Shown piece by piece: positions 5,913 to 6,431 of a stretch of DNA of 6,431 nt; the first letter of the stretch is position 1, and each line of letters opens with the position of its first letter. Below the pieces are notes generated by a model, which had not been told where the DNA came from, made no database searches, and was given only the letters and a program-made list of their open reading frames with translations. The DNA is taken from positions 1-6,431 of the forward strand of contig JALVRI010000141.1 of NCBI GenBank assembly GCA_027031325.1, in the 5' to 3' direction. A program made the translations under genes and the position numbers. Source of the stretch: Desulfobacteraceae bacterium (GTDB lineage: Bacteria; Desulfobacterota; Desulfobacteria; Desulfobacterales; Desulfosarcinaceae).

Positions 5913-6431
5913 TCAAGGAACCACTATCACGTCGCCCCTTTTCAAAATTATGTTCTGGTCCAGGTTCCTGCCTTTCAAAATTTCACTGTAATTGAACGGT
6001 ATCCTGACAATATTACCCTTGACCTGTCTGAGGATATGAATTTTGCTTTCAGAAGCGTAGGGATTAAGTCCGCCTGCCTTGGAAAGCAATTGCATCACAT
6101 TGGTTTCCAGACTGATGGGGTATTCACCGGGATTCTTGACCTTGCCTATCACATAGGCCTTCAGGCTGTTTATCTGCTTCAAGATGACGGTCACGGTAGC
6201 GTCAGGTATGAACTCCGACAGCTTGCGTGTCACCTGGCTTCTTAAGTCGGAAACGGTCATCTGCTTCACGTCTATGTCGCCAATCAAGGGAAAGGAAATA
6301 ACACCATCTGGCGGAACTATGATCTCACGGCTGAGAGTGTCGTCTTTCCAAACCGAAATCTCAAGCACATCCCCCGGGCCGATGACAAAGACCGGGGCGT
6401 CCGCATAAAGCTTTGGCGTCCAGAAAAAGCT
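5913..6431 (-). CDS. Polysaccharide export (OPX, Wza-like) protein, 5' end missing
   Basis: The last 172 residues of a periplasmic export protein are visible; the frame stays open to the window edge and the start lies beyond it. The first visible residues (TPKLYADAPVF) may be the end of a signal peptide. A Poly_export domain follows (visible residues about 14-90), opening with IGPGDVLEISVWKDD and containing PDGVISFPLIGD. Next is one SLBB domain (about 91-170) with AYVIGKVKNPGEYPI and LLSKAGGLNPYASE. The protein stops at RGDVIVVP. The C-terminal amphipathic helix that lets Wza itself span the outer membrane is absent. A GTG at 6366-6368 could be mistaken for the start, but it lies inside the GPGD motif and would cut the domain. 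It is the first visible operon gene, 88 bases before the barrel gene. Such short OPX proteins are known to pair with a separate beta-barrel. In layout it fits the PEP-CTERM-associated export subfamily. Confidence 0.92.
   Translation of the reverse strand, partial: SFFWTPKLYADAPVFVIGPGDVLEISVWKDDTLSREIIVPPDGVISFPLIGDIDVKQMTVSDLRSQVTRKLSEFIPDATVTVILKQINSLKAYVIGKVKNPGEYPISLETNVMQLLSKAGGLNPYASESKIHILRQVKGNIVRIPFNYSEILKGRNLDQNIILKRGDVIVVP

Noticed and set aside
5913..6368. GTG at 6366-6368 as the start of the OPX gene
   Set aside because: The frame is open upstream to the window edge and encodes the conserved IGPGD part of the Poly_export domain, so the real start is outside the window.
1..6431. 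CRISPR array, tRNA/rRNA genes, transposase or integrase genes, toxin-antitoxin pair
   Set aside because: No regularly spaced repeats, no cloverleaf or rRNA segments, and no mobile-element proteins; almost the whole window is filled by the EPS genes.

Overview
The window holds most of an exopolysaccharide (EPS) assembly and export operon. All of it lies on the minus strand and is transcribed from the right edge towards the left. The protein set resembles the envelope-spanning block of loci usually found next to exosortases (XrtA/PEP-CTERM type): a polysaccharide export (OPX) protein, an outer-membrane beta-barrel, a Wzz/GumC-like chain-length determinant, a BY-kinase-like ATPase and an ExeA/GspA-like AAA+ ATPase. 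The source looks like a Gram-negative bacterium of moderate GC content. The beginning of the AAA+ ATPase and the small 'DRRSGxDRR' protein both recall Desulfobacterota (former Deltaproteobacteria), but that is recognition from memory, not a search.

Layout in transcription order (right to left): the 3' part of the OPX gene (5913-6431, running off the window); the beta-barrel (4646-5824, TTG start); the chain-length determinant (2873-4600); the kinase-like protein (1943-2842); the AAA+ ATPase (852-1931); a 76-residue arginine-rich protein (575-805); and a TPR lipoprotein (147-527, GTG start). Gaps are 88, 45, 30, 11, 46 and 47 bases, so one transcript is likely, with its promoter beyond the right edge. 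At the left edge a terminator-like hairpin (5-43) sits about 100 bases past the last stop codon. It overlaps the 3' end of a convergent plus-strand gene (1-95), whose 30 visible residues look like a Sel1-like repeat with a C-x7-C pair.

How the parts may work together (inference from families): the chain-length determinant forms an inner-membrane and periplasmic scaffold that sets polymer length, controlled by the kinase-like ATPase. The short OPX protein carries polymer through the periplasm. It ends straight after its SLBB domain with no membrane-spanning tail, so the adjacent beta-barrel is a good candidate for the outer-membrane pore. The TPR lipoprotein could scaffold the pore, and the AAA+ ATPase could assemble or energise the machine. 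Sugar-synthesis enzymes, glycosyltransferases, flippase, polymerase, exosortase and PEP-CTERM substrates are not visible, so the XrtA link rests only on the accessory proteins.

The least explained parts are the small DRRSG-repeat protein, the absence of a C-terminal tyrosine cluster in the kinase-like protein, the duplicated HPDV segment in the chain-length determinant, and the OPX plus barrel pairing.
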